Positions 17,601-25,054 of a stretch of 64,000 nt of DNA are shown here, one piece after another. The first letter of the stretch is position 1. The number at the start of each line of letters is the position of its first letter. The translations under genes were made by a program, and so were the position numbers. Source of the stretch: Lachnospiraceae bacterium (GTDB lineage: Bacteria; Bacillota; Clostridia; Lachnospirales; Lachnospiraceae); the NCBI GenBank assembly GCA_021202465.1, contig JAJQCZ010000009.1:1-64000 (forward strand), in the 5' to 3' direction. The notes beneath the pieces were generated by a model. That model worked only from the letters and a program-made list of their open reading frames with translations, had not been told where the DNA came from and did not search any database.

Positions 17601-17834
17601 GAATTGCTGGATGCACCTAGCGAGAATAAGTTTGAGGCCTTGAGATATCGTCTACAAAAAGCGTATAATGATGATCCTGTATATAAAGGCAAATTTATTG
17701 TTGCGCAGTTGGTGTTTCATCAGGCTACAGCTGATACAGATGTTTTAGGAACCATTAAGAATTATTTCTTCGGTATTGCTGAAAAGGATGTATTGGAGAT
17801 ACAGGGTATGTTGAGCGGGAGGCGACTATCGTGA
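14691..17834 (+). CDS. HerA/FtsK-family ATPase with long N-terminal region
   Basis: A 1047-residue protein. Residues 1-230 form an unrecognised domain and 235-300 a Ser/Thr-rich low-complexity linker. From about 465 there is a HerA/VirB4-like ATPase (DUF87 type) with Walker A GITGSGKT at 478-485, Walker B HILVIEEAH at 729-737 and the trailing segment GQGVIVAEQIPTKL. HerA proteins are hexameric pumps that move DNA or proteins. It starts 22 bases after the hairpin protein with an AGAAGGGAG site, and its stop overlaps the nuclease gene, which strongly links the two. No NurA or SIR2 partner is present. Confidence 0.82.
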   Translation: MSKDGELEIYNKGGIASLEDLAVQFRKDTEIVAEQSIKFVENIHPSYLYCTKNDIMNLSYNNSDELLNAFTFFKIVSCVTDAVDDMFCYLNEKMDRFYTAMYSVGKPIVYGIVSYRGTMNIVVGLYDTGNDAVLLKSIMEGLLDGIELVPYNMNLSDRVSSGKEVGLVSAIPSLKIGEEKLKFSLASMMKSLNGQDYMVLVVSRPLSQEDISQKYGDLIQIKDQCFAVSKRNISRQQGTSKSVGETKGETTTHTHSTSQNTNKSFGLAFILSANSSTGKSESDSESRSSSYSKTITDAINENEGISSDVQNGFALEMIDYADQAIDRFRQGKNNGMWETVISYSADSEMVAGIIQACLSGEFARPNPNILPQSVNRFHLSQRESDGNSILIPKIIMNEPELSPFCTSLTSDELGLMCTLPDIPVPNFELKKSKAYPMVTDNTDAGICIGYVCDGRRTLKNMPFMLTHRDLARHTFVGGITGSGKTTTVKGILRNADTPFLVIESAKKEYRNINLRNGKRPQIYTLGKPEINCLRFNPFYIQCGVSPQMHIDYLKDLFNASFSFYGPMPYILEKCLQNVYKKKGWNLTLGFHPYLVNTDNSADFFEAEYMEEKYNLDSHKYLFPTMQELKEEIERYVEEEMNYEGEVAGNIKTAIKARLENLCSGTKGYMFDTYEYADMKNILSNNTVFELEGLADDSDKAFCVGLLIIFIDEYRQITKEIEKRDGELSHILVIEEAHRLLKNVNTERTSEDVGNPKGKAVEHFTNMIAEMRSYGQGVIVAEQIPTKLAPDVIKNSSNKIVHRLVAVDDQETVANTIGLSAEDSIDLGGLTMGTALCHKEGMSLPVKVQITNVKEVKVTDSMLYGDNIDGRLQCINISMAKEALSGSLDLIGLRMLNTLLIQDYESLLLAIRQSRKTIKAALVQKGIDFVMCEDENAIYAELIREKIVHYLLNGAYSVKKLITNELCAEIYELLDAPSENKFEALRYRLQKAYNDDPVYKGKFIVAQLVFHQATADTDVLGTIKNYFFGIAEKDVLEIQGMLSGRRLS

Positions 17835-18553
17835 TAGAAATGTTTGGAAAAATATCGGAAATTAGTGCTAAGGAAATAGCCAGTAAGGGGAGTGAAAAGA
17901 TTAAGGGCACTGTGGAAAAATTAGATGTTGTTGATGAAATACATGAGACATCTGACCATCAAAATAAAATTGCTCTCATGCCAGACGTTGAAACGGCAAA
18001 GAATTCTTCGTTGGCAAGGCTTTTGGAAGATAATAGAAATAAGCGGGAAACCTACGAAATTAAGACACAGGAGATAGATGAAGGAGCGGAAGGGAAAGAA
18101 GGAAAGGAGGGATTAACAGATGTAGAAAAGGAAAAGTTGAGAGAGTTAACCGGTTGGTCAGATGATATTTTAGAGGCAATAGGTTCGATGGAAGAAGCTG
18201 AGATATACATGAAAGCTGGATTAAAAGAAGTCGAAATCAACGGAAAAAAATGTTTAATAAGAGATGATATCGATCTTGATCAAACTGATGAGGATGGTAT
18301 TTCAAACCGTGATAGAATGGAAAGAGGTAGACCGCCAATTACAAAGGATGGTGAGGAAGTAGAACTTCATCACATTGGACAAAAGCAAAGTAGCCCGCTT
18401 GCGGAGTTGACGATGGAGCAACATCGAGGGGTAGGCAATGATACAATATTGCATGATAAAACAAAGGAAACAGAAATTGATAGAAATGAATTTGGAAAAG
18501 AAAGACGTGAACATTGGAAAGACAGAGTAGAATCAATGAAAGGAGCCGAATAA
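17831..18553 (+). CDS. LHH-family nuclease toxin
   Basis: A 240-residue protein. The C-terminal domain (about 155-240) matches the LHH group of HNH/endonuclease VII toxins: NRDRMERGRPP, then ELHHIGQKQSSPLAELT with the Leu-His-His at 179-181, then a conserved EQHRG. A linker domain GWSDDILEAIGSMEEAEIY...NGKKCLIR near 108-145 is also seen in front of toxin tips. There is no LXG, WXG or signal sequence. The GTG start overlaps the HerA stop by four bases; an ATG at 17840 is an alternative. The immunity gene follows with no gap. Confidence 0.82.
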   Translation: MIEMFGKISEISAKEIASKGSEKIKGTVEKLDVVDEIHETSDHQNKIALMPDVETAKNSSLARLLEDNRNKRETYEIKTQEIDEGAEGKEGKEGLTDVEKEKLRELTGWSDDILEAIGSMEEAEIYMKAGLKEVEINGKKCLIRDDIDLDQTDEDGISNRDRMERGRPPITKDGEEVELHHIGQKQSSPLAELTMEQHRGVGNDTILHDKTKETEIDRNEFGKERREHWKDRVESMKGAE

Positions 18554-18946
18554 ATGTCTAAGATAATTGATACGATAGAAAATCTCCCTAATTTATTGCC
18601 ACTCAAGCCAGCAACAGTTGAGGAGGTAGAGAACGCAGAAATTGAGTTAGCATTGCCATTTGCTGATGACTATAAAGAATATGTACTGAAATATGGTGCT
18701 ATAATGGCGGATGATGTAGAACTTACAGGAATAGCCAAATCAAAAAACAGAGATGTCGTTCAAGTAACGCGACGTGAGTGGAAAGCCAATGGTAACATAG
18801 GTCATAATATGTATGTTGTGGAAAATGTGGGTATTGATGGTATAATAATTTGGCAGGATTGTTCCGGTAAAATATATGAATCAACACCCAATCATTATGC
18901 AAAGCAGATTGCAAATGATTTATCTTCATATCTTGAGTCAAAATAA
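18554..18946 (+). CDS. SUKH (SMI1/KNR4) immunity protein
   Basis: A 130-residue SMI1/KNR4-family protein with the typical start, ATVEEVENAEIELALPFADDYKEYVLKYGA, and a closing YESTPNHYAKQIANDLSSYL helix. SUKH proteins neutralise nuclease toxins encoded just upstream. The ATG follows the LHH stop codon directly, and the site AAAGGAG lies inside the toxin gene, so the pair must be translated together. This makes the upstream LHH protein a genuine toxin rather than a housekeeping nuclease. Confidence 0.85.
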   Translation: MSKIIDTIENLPNLLPLKPATVEEVENAEIELALPFADDYKEYVLKYGAIMADDVELTGIAKSKNRDVVQVTRREWKANGNIGHNMYVVENVGIDGIIIWQDCSGKIYESTPNHYAKQIANDLSSYLESK

Positions 18947-19055
18947 ATAAAAATTATTATTATAGCATGAAGGCTTCCGATTTCTATTTTTGAGGTCATT
19001 GCTATAGATGAACTATAATAGGTGGCGTAAGTTAATGTTAGGAGGAACAATAGAG

Positions 19056-19973
19056 ATGGCAAAAACAATTAAATTTAACCTTATATGTGATGGTAAGCCT
19101 GTGCGTACGATTGAAGACTTACAAAATAATTTTTCCATTGAGGATATCCTTGCATATTATAATAACCATCTGCTTCATCGATGGCTCCAGGTCCGCGGAT
19201 ATGATAAGGAATTAACAGCTGTATCAGCTATTACAAGTGATGCACCGATAGATATTGTTAAAGAGCTGATCAAGGTTTTTGGCATTTCCATGGATGATAA
19301 AAAAATAGAAGAAGATATTTATATCCTCAAATATTTGGAGGAACGCAAGGAACGGTATGATATTTATAAATCTGAGGAGTTCAACATAAAACGAATTTTT
19401 GATGATTATGAGGCTGGGTATGACCGTCTTGTCACTGGAATTTTGGAGAATTCCAGTGATGTTGCTGTGATTAAAGCGAATATAAAAGAAATTGTGTCTA
19501 ATTATGCATGGGCGTTTGCATTGGATCACAGAAAATTGTATTACACTTTAAGAAAAAAATCAGCTTTGGCGGTAATGTGCCTCTTGATGAATGAAAAATC
19601 CCGGTGTTATTATCTTCCAGTTAAAACAATATGTGAAGATGGGACAGAGGGCCTTGATACTGATATAGACAAAGATAAAAAGGAAATTTTCTCAAATATC
19701 TGCAGTCTGATTAATGAACCCAAATTTCCGTCTATGCTGAGTGGGAATCTTATTTCATTTTCCGGTGTGACAGATGGGTATTGGAAGGATCTTGAAGAAA
19801 AAGGGAAACAATATATGATCATTAATATAGAAGTGGGAGATTATGTCCGTTCTGCTGGCAGTCGAGGGGGAGATCTGTCCTGGTCCGACATACGAAACAA
19901 ATTTGTCATTCTCGATGGGGTTGATTATAAAAGCAATTCAAATACGCACAAATTGCTTTATATGGAGGTCTGA
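19056..19973 (+). CDS. Unknown protein of the AAA module
   Basis: A 305-residue soluble protein that I cannot assign. The N-terminus has a compact segment, DGKPVRTIEDLQNNFSIEDI, then LLHRWLQVRGY, which looks like a small conserved domain; the middle is helical and acidic and the C-terminus strand-rich. The start at 19056 has AGGAGG ten bases upstream; an earlier in-frame ATG at 19008 has none. The stop codon overlaps the start of the AAA+ gene by one base, so the two are co-translated and probably form a complex. The gap from the SUKH gene is 109 bases. Confidence 0.7.
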   Translation: MAKTIKFNLICDGKPVRTIEDLQNNFSIEDILAYYNNHLLHRWLQVRGYDKELTAVSAITSDAPIDIVKELIKVFGISMDDKKIEEDIYILKYLEERKERYDIYKSEEFNIKRIFDDYEAGYDRLVTGILENSSDVAVIKANIKEIVSNYAWAFALDHRKLYYTLRKKSALAVMCLLMNEKSRCYYLPVKTICEDGTEGLDTDIDKDKKEIFSNICSLINEPKFPSMLSGNLISFSGVTDGYWKDLEEKGKQYMIINIEVGDYVRSAGSRGGDLSWSDIRNKFVILDGVDYKSNSNTHKLLYMEV

Positions 19974-21481
19974 TGATGAAACGAAGCACGGTGAATATAT
20001 TGGCTTCTTACATAGATTCGTTACATCCGATTATTTATATTAATCACTTTGATTTTAAGGTAATTGATGACACAATTGCCCAGATTGCAGTAAATACCAA
20101 ATGTATAGAATTTAATAATGCATTAGGAGCTGTAGATTTCAAGACGAAAAGTCCTATGTATGAGTGTGATTTAGAACATTTCTTGAGGCTTGTAATGGAT
20201 GATGGCTTTGAACATGAGACATTTCTGGTGTTGAAGGATGTCCATGGTGAATTGAACAATCCGAAGATTATTGCCCTTTTAAAGAGAATTGCGGAGAATA
20301 ATCTCTACAATGACAATTATGAGGCGACGATTTTAATTGTTTCTGAAATTGTAGTGATTCCGCGAGAGTTAGAGAATTATATCACGGTCTTTGATATTCC
20401 ATTACCTGCGATTTCCGAGATTCACTCCTTGATCCGAACATTTACCAATGATTTGGGAATTTCTGTGGATGAGGATGTAATTAATGACATAGCCATATCT
20501 TTCAAAGGATTGAATGAGTTCCAAATCAGACAGATATTAAATCTGGCTTATCAGGATGGGGGATGCATTGATAAGGATGATAAACAACTGATTCTTAAGG
20601 AAAAAGAGCAGTTTATAAAAAAATCCGGAATGCTGGAGATCGTTAATTTTACCGAAACGATAGATGATATCGGCGGTTTGGAAAATTTAAAAGAATGGCT
20701 TGAACGTAAGGCAAAGATTTTTGCTAATTTAGACAAGGCAATCAGGTTTGGTGTGGATGTACCCAAAGGAATCATGATTATTGGCATGCCTGGCTGTGGT
20801 AAAAGCCTGACAGCAAAGGCTACAGCCAGTCTGTTTGAAATTCCCCTTGTTCGTCTTGATGTAGGACGTTTGTTGGGAAAATATGTAGGTGAATCTGAAG
20901 GAAATATGAGAAAGGCTCTAAGATTGGCCGAAGCAATCAGCCCCTGTGTGCTGTGGATTGATGAAATCGAGAAGGCATTTGCCGGAATTGGTGGCGAGGG
21001 AAGTGGTAACGATGTGACGACTCGATTATTTGGTCAATTTCTAACCTGGATGCAGGAGAAGGAGAATACTGTGTTTATTGTGGCAACGGCCAATGATATT
21101 TCAAGGCTGCCTCCGGAATTTCTTCGCAAAGGCAGGTTTGACGAGTTGTTTTTTGTTGATCTTCCTAATGGAGAGGAACGCAGAAAGATTATAGATATTC
21201 ATCTGAAAAAGCGTAATAAATGGAATAAGTCAATTGATTCTATTGCGTTGATAAAGGAAACGAAAGGATTTAATGGCGCGGATTTGGAGGCGGTTATTAA
21301 AGATACGATTGAAAGAACATTTATTGAAGGGAAAACAACCATTACAACGGAAGATCTGATGAAATCTGTAAAGGATACCAAGTCCATTTCCAGTACGCTA
21401 AAAGATGAGATTTCACAAATTAAAGATACTGTAAGTAAAATTGATATTAAGCCGGCAAGTATTCCTGAGAAGACTTTATAA
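19973..21481 (+). CDS. Ycf46-like AAA+ ATPase
   Basis: A 502-residue AAA+ protein of the Ycf46/FtsH-like type. The N-terminal half (1-220) is a degenerate P-loop-like domain with no Walker A, as in Ycf46 proteins. The active half has Walker A GMPGCGKS at 271-278, the pore-loop region [12 protein letters not shown] near 302, Walker B LWIDEIEK at 327-334, sensor 1 ATAND at 371-375 and an arginine finger in RKGRFD at 385-390. It is probably a hexameric remodelling ATPase. It lies between the unknown 305-residue protein and the glycine-zipper protein, both within a few bases. Confidence 0.85.
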   Translation: MMKRSTVNILASYIDSLHPIIYINHFDFKVIDDTIAQIAVNTKCIEFNNALGAVDFKTKSPMYECDLEHFLRLVMDDGFEHETFLVLKDVHGELNNPKIIALLKRIAENNLYNDNYEATILIVSEIVVIPRELENYITVFDIPLPAISEIHSLIRTFTNDLGISVDEDVINDIAISFKGLNEFQIRQILNLAYQDGGCIDKDDKQLILKEKEQFIKKSGMLEIVNFTETIDDIGGLENLKEWLERKAKIFANLDKAIRFGVDVPKGIMIIGMPGCGKSLTAKATASLFEIPLVRLDVGRLLGKYVGESEGNMRKALRLAEAISPCVLWIDEIEKAFAGIGGEGSGNDVTTRLFGQFLTWMQEKENTVFIVATANDISRLPPEFLRKGRFDELFFVDLPNGEERRKIIDIHLKKRNKWNKSIDSIALIKETKGFNGADLEAVIKDTIERTFIEGKTTITTEDLMKSVKDTKSISSTLKDEISQIKDTVSKIDIKPASIPEKTL

Positions 21482-21496
21482 TACGAGGTAAATAAC

Positions 21497-23020
21497 ATGG
21501 GTACGATAGAGAACAAAACGATACTGGCTATTGATGAAGAATTTGATTTTAATATTTCTACAGATGAGGCTCAGGCTATGAAACCTATCCAAAAGAGATT
21601 TATGGAGAGCTATCTGGAGAATAAGGATAATATGCCTGTTGATGAGTGGCTAAGTTCTGAGATGGCGGAAAATCTTCCGGAATGCAGTGCAGAGGAAATC
21701 TCTCAAATGAGTCGTGAGATTATTACCACACTCAAGATGCAGGAAGAAAAAAAGGATTCTTTGGAAGAAGCAATTGCCAATGGAAGGAGCAAAGAATCCT
21801 GGTTTGCCAGTGAAGCGAAAAAGGCGACCTCGTATATGAGTACGCAGGAAGCTTCCCAATATTTACATGAGCTAGATTGCGCGATGAATACGGCTAATGA
21901 GTCTTTATATCGCACGATACATACACAGGCAGGCATAATAAGTCAGAACCCTCACCTGGATGGATTTATTGCAGAACAATATCATACTCAGACATTTAAT
22001 TTAAATGCTGAGGCAACAGGCAGCCCTTACCGTGCCAAGGTGCTTGAACCTACGGGCGGCGGTTATGCTAAGAATTCTGTAGATATCGTAGTTGTTGATG
22101 AAAATAACCACATTGTAAAACGGTATCAGTCAAAATATTGTAAGAATGCCGAGGCTACAGCCCGAGCCTTTGAACATGGCGATTATCGTGGTCAGCAAAA
22201 ACTTGTTCCGGAGGGCCAGGAAAAAGATATAATAAGTAAAGTCAGCACTGTTATTGAAGCTCCAGATGGGACAACTAGCAAACCGCTTTCCAAAGAACGG
22301 GCAAAAGAACTTCAAGAGGAAGCTCAAAGCGGAGCTTGGAATGATCTGAACTGGAATGAATATAAGACAAAGGACCTTGCTGTTGGTGTCGCTAAACAGG
22401 CGGCTCAGGCTGCCTTTATGGGGGCAGCGGTTGGCGTCGGGTTTGACGTTGTCCAAAAAGTCTGGAATGGTGAAGAGATTCAGGGAGAAGAATTAGTTGA
22501 AACGGCCATTGCCTCAGGCACAGACTTTGGGGTAAAGGCTGCAGCAGCTGGTGCTTTGAAAGTAGGTGTCGAAAAGGAGCTTATTGCGACAATCCCGAAA
22601 GGAACGCCTGCGGGGACGATTGCTAATATTGCCTTTGTAGCGGTTGAAAATGCTAAAATTGTCGGCGAAATAGCCACGGGAGAACTGACCCTAAAAGAGG
22701 GCCTTGAAAAAATGGAGCAGACTACAGTGGCAACGGCTGCTGGCATTGTGACTAGCGTGGAGGGGGCTGCAATAGGAGCCACGATTGGCACGGTATTTGG
22801 CCCTGTTGGTACGGTTGTTGGTGGATTCATTGGAGGCACGGTTGGGTATATGGCTGGCTCTAAGGTGGGAGAGACGGTGGTCAGGGGTGCGCAGAAAATA
22901 CGGGAAAAAAGCAGAGAAGTGGTAAAAACGCTTGGTAGAGCGGTAATAGATACGGCATCATCAGTGGTCGAAGGAGTTGGTAATCTTTTGAGTGGTGCGA
23001 TAAGTTTATTTGGTTGGTAA
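21497..23020 (+). CDS. Nuclease-like protein with glycine-zipper membrane tail
   Basis: A 507-residue protein with three parts: a helical N-terminus (1-150); a domain at 152-245 with E160, SVD at 194-196 and Q-S-K at 211-213, spaced like a degenerate PD-(D/E)xK nuclease core; and an Ala/Gly-rich region from about 300 with glycine-zipper repeats at 423-455 (GAAIGATIGTVFGPVG) that should insert in a membrane. ACGAGGT stands 9 bases before the ATG, and it follows the AAA+ gene by 15 bases. An effector with a pore-forming tail is plausible. The nuclease reading is by pattern only. Confidence 0.6.
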   Translation: MGTIENKTILAIDEEFDFNISTDEAQAMKPIQKRFMESYLENKDNMPVDEWLSSEMAENLPECSAEEISQMSREIITTLKMQEEKKDSLEEAIANGRSKESWFASEAKKATSYMSTQEASQYLHELDCAMNTANESLYRTIHTQAGIISQNPHLDGFIAEQYHTQTFNLNAEATGSPYRAKVLEPTGGGYAKNSVDIVVVDENNHIVKRYQSKYCKNAEATARAFEHGDYRGQQKLVPEGQEKDIISKVSTVIEAPDGTTSKPLSKERAKELQEEAQSGAWNDLNWNEYKTKDLAVGVAKQAAQAAFMGAAVGVGFDVVQKVWNGEEIQGEELVETAIASGTDFGVKAAAAGALKVGVEKELIATIPKGTPAGTIANIAFVAVENAKIVGEIATGELTLKEGLEKMEQTTVATAAGIVTSVEGAAIGATIGTVFGPVGTVVGGFIGGTVGYMAGSKVGETVVRGAQKIREKSREVVKTLGRAVIDTASSVVEGVGNLLSGAISLFGW

Positions 23021-23050
23021 TATGGAGTTTTAAAGCGATATTAATTATAG

Positions 23051-23084
23051 ATGCCGGAGTTTTGCCTGGCCAAGCATCCGGCAT
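23051..23084 (+). other. Hairpin at the island edge
   Basis: A perfect 8-bp ATGCCGGA/TCCGGCAT stem with an 18-base loop, 30 bases after the last island gene. It has no T-run, so it may be a weak terminator or processing site. Base composition changes from AT-rich to GC-rich right here. Confidence 0.4.
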
Positions 23085-23125
23085 GCAGAAGCAGAATTTT
23101 GTTTGCACCATGGAGGAAATACAAG

Positions 23126-23815
23126 TTGAACAGAGGGGATCAGGTATTTACGCCTATTGTAAACAATGATAAGACCTACAAGAAGGTTCTGATGCAGCTT
23201 CAGGGGCTAATTTTTGACGGCACGCTGAAGAGCGGGGACAAGCTGCCGCCGGAGCGTCAGCTGGCGGCGACGCTGGAGGTGAGCCGCCCGGTGCTGAAGC
23301 AGGCCCTGAGTATTCTTGAGGCTATGAACGTGGTGGAGTGCCGCCAGGGGGATGGGAATTATATCCTGCCGCTGGAGGAGAACCTGTTTAATCCGATTGT
23401 TCTGCAGTTTTATTCAGCGCATGGTCAGTCGGAGGATATCCTGGAGGTGCGTTACATCCTGGAGGTGCAGGCGGCGAAGCTGGCAGCCCGCCGGGCGGAG
23501 CCCTGGCAGCTGGATCGGCTGGATGAGATCGTGGAACGGATGCAGGACTGGGAGACGCTGGAGGATCGGATCCGGTTAAACAGTGAATTTCACGGGGCGA
23601 TTCACCGGCTTGTGGGGAACCCGCTTCTCACAGCGCTGTATCAGAGTATCATGAAGCTCGTGGAGCAGCAGATCCGTTACACGGACGGCATTGATTTTTA
23701 TACCAGTCATAAAGAAATCGTGGAGGCGCTGCGCACCGGGGATCCTGAACAGGCACGGGAGAGCATGGTAAAGCATTTTACAGACAAATTCCCGGATTAC
23801 GATTACTATGCGTGA
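23126..23815 (+). CDS. FadR-type GntR regulator
   Basis: A 229-residue GntR-family repressor with an N-terminal winged helix (KLPPERQLAATLEVSRPVLK, then the GDGNYI wing) and a helical FCD ligand domain with metal-type His and Asp residues (NSEFHGAIHRLVGNPLL, SHKEIVEAL). I chose the TTG at 23126 because GGAGG lies nine bases before it; an in-frame ATG at 23051 is inside the hairpin and gives no family sequence. It precedes the aminotransferase operon, which carries a palindromic operator of GntR type at 23903-23919, so it almost certainly controls that operon. Confidence 0.85.
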   Translation: MNRGDQVFTPIVNNDKTYKKVLMQLQGLIFDGTLKSGDKLPPERQLAATLEVSRPVLKQALSILEAMNVVECRQGDGNYILPLEENLFNPIVLQFYSAHGQSEDILEVRYILEVQAAKLAARRAEPWQLDRLDEIVERMQDWETLEDRIRLNSEFHGAIHRLVGNPLLTALYQSIMKLVEQQIRYTDGIDFYTSHKEIVEALRTGDPEQARESMVKHFTDKFPDYDYYA

Positions 23816-23867
23816 GTTCTTGCAGAACCAATTCTGGAAATGGAATAACAGGGAGCACGAAAAAGTG

Positions 23868-23896
23868 TTGACAGAAATATGTGCCTATGTTATTCT
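23868..23896 (+). promoter_or_regulatory. Promoter of the aminotransferase operon
   Basis: A perfect TTGACA, 17-base spacer, then TATTCT. The expected transcription start lies right in front of the palindromic operator. Confidence 0.8.
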
Positions 23897-23902
23897 ATAG
23901 AA

Positions 23903-23919
23903 AATTGGTCAGACCAATT
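23903..23919 (+). promoter_or_regulatory. GntR/FadR-type operator
   Basis: The perfect palindrome AATTGGTCAGACCAATT has the TGGT-N3-ACCA core bound by FadR-subfamily regulators such as PdhR and LldR. Its position just downstream of the promoter fits repression by the adjacent regulator. Confidence 0.82.
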
Positions 23920-23949
23920 TACCAAAAACCAATGCAAGGAGGTTTTGCC

Positions 23950-24888
23950 ATGTACAAATTATCTCAGCTGGAACCGGACGGCGTGATTCGCTGGAACGGG
24001 AAGGAGATCACGGACACGATTCTTTATGTGAACGGAGCTTATGTGAAGAAATCGGAAGCGGTGATTTCCGTGTATGACAGTGGTTTTCAGCATGGGGACG
24101 GCGTGTATGAGGGGATTCGTGCCTATGGACGCAGGGTCTATATGCTGGATGAGCATCTGAAGAGGCTGTATGAATCCTGTAAGACGCTGGACATCGAGAT
24201 CGGTAAGACGCCGACGGAGCTGAAGGAGATCGTGAAGGAGCTGGTGCGCCGCAACCTTGCGATCGGTGTCAATGATATCCATATGAGGCTGCAGGTGACG
24301 CGCGGCTTCAAGGCGCAGACCGGGATGCATCCCAATCTCAACATCACCACTTCTTCGATTGTCATCTGCGTGGATGAGAAGCCTCCTATTTTTAATCATG
24401 AGGGCGTTGTTCTCATTACCTCGACACTGAAACGGTATTCGCCTCTTTTCATGGATCCGAAGATTCATTGCTGCAATCAGCTCAATCAGATCATGGCGGC
24501 GACGGAAGCGCTTCGGCAGGGGGCGGATGAGGCGATTATGCTGGATCAGAACGGTTTTGTGGCGGAGACGAACAGCACGAACCTGCAGCTGATCAAGGAT
24601 AATGTGCTGGTGCTGCCGACGACGGATTATCAGCTTCCCGGCATCACGCGCCGCACGATCAAGCAGCTGGCGGCTGAGCAGGGGCTGGAAGTACAGGAGC
24701 GCAATGTGTCTGTGGCGGAGTTTTACAATGCGGACGAGGTCTTCATCTGCGGGACGGTCGGAGAGATCGCGCCGGTGGCGGAGATCGACGGCAAGAAGAT
24801 CGGGACGAAGGTGCCCGGCAGCTGGACGGAACGTCTGGCCGGTGAATACAGAAAGCTCACGGAACGATATGGGGAGCCAATCGATTAA
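23950..24888 (+). CDS. Class IV aminotransferase, branched-chain type
   Basis: A 312-residue PLP-dependent fold-type IV enzyme of the IlvE / D-amino-acid transaminase group. Seen: GDGVYEGIRAYG at 49-60, the cofactor lysine K171 in DPKIHCCNQL, and ETNSTNL after the active-site loop. It would move an amino group between an amino acid and 2-oxoglutarate or pyruvate. AAGGAGG lies eight bases before the ATG at 23950. Being first in an operon with NhaC and TSUP transporters and its own regulator suggests a specific catabolic role rather than housekeeping branched-chain synthesis. Confidence 0.82.
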   Translation: MYKLSQLEPDGVIRWNGKEITDTILYVNGAYVKKSEAVISVYDSGFQHGDGVYEGIRAYGRRVYMLDEHLKRLYESCKTLDIEIGKTPTELKEIVKELVRRNLAIGVNDIHMRLQVTRGFKAQTGMHPNLNITTSSIVICVDEKPPIFNHEGVVLITSTLKRYSPLFMDPKIHCCNQLNQIMAATEALRQGADEAIMLDQNGFVAETNSTNLQLIKDNVLVLPTTDYQLPGITRRTIKQLAAEQGLEVQERNVSVAEFYNADEVFICGTVGEIAPVAEIDGKKIGTKVPGSWTERLAGEYRKLTERYGEPID

Positions 24889-25054
24889 AGATAAGGAAAT
24901 ACACAGGTGAGAAGACAGGGCAGAGGCGTGGACTTCCGACATGTTCTGTGAGGGGAGAACGACAGGGAGGCGCCTTAAGAGAAACCTGAGATATTTATTG
25001 TTGCAGGACGCGCGGAAGCGGGCTCTGCAGGCTTTTCAGAAAGGAACAGATTGA

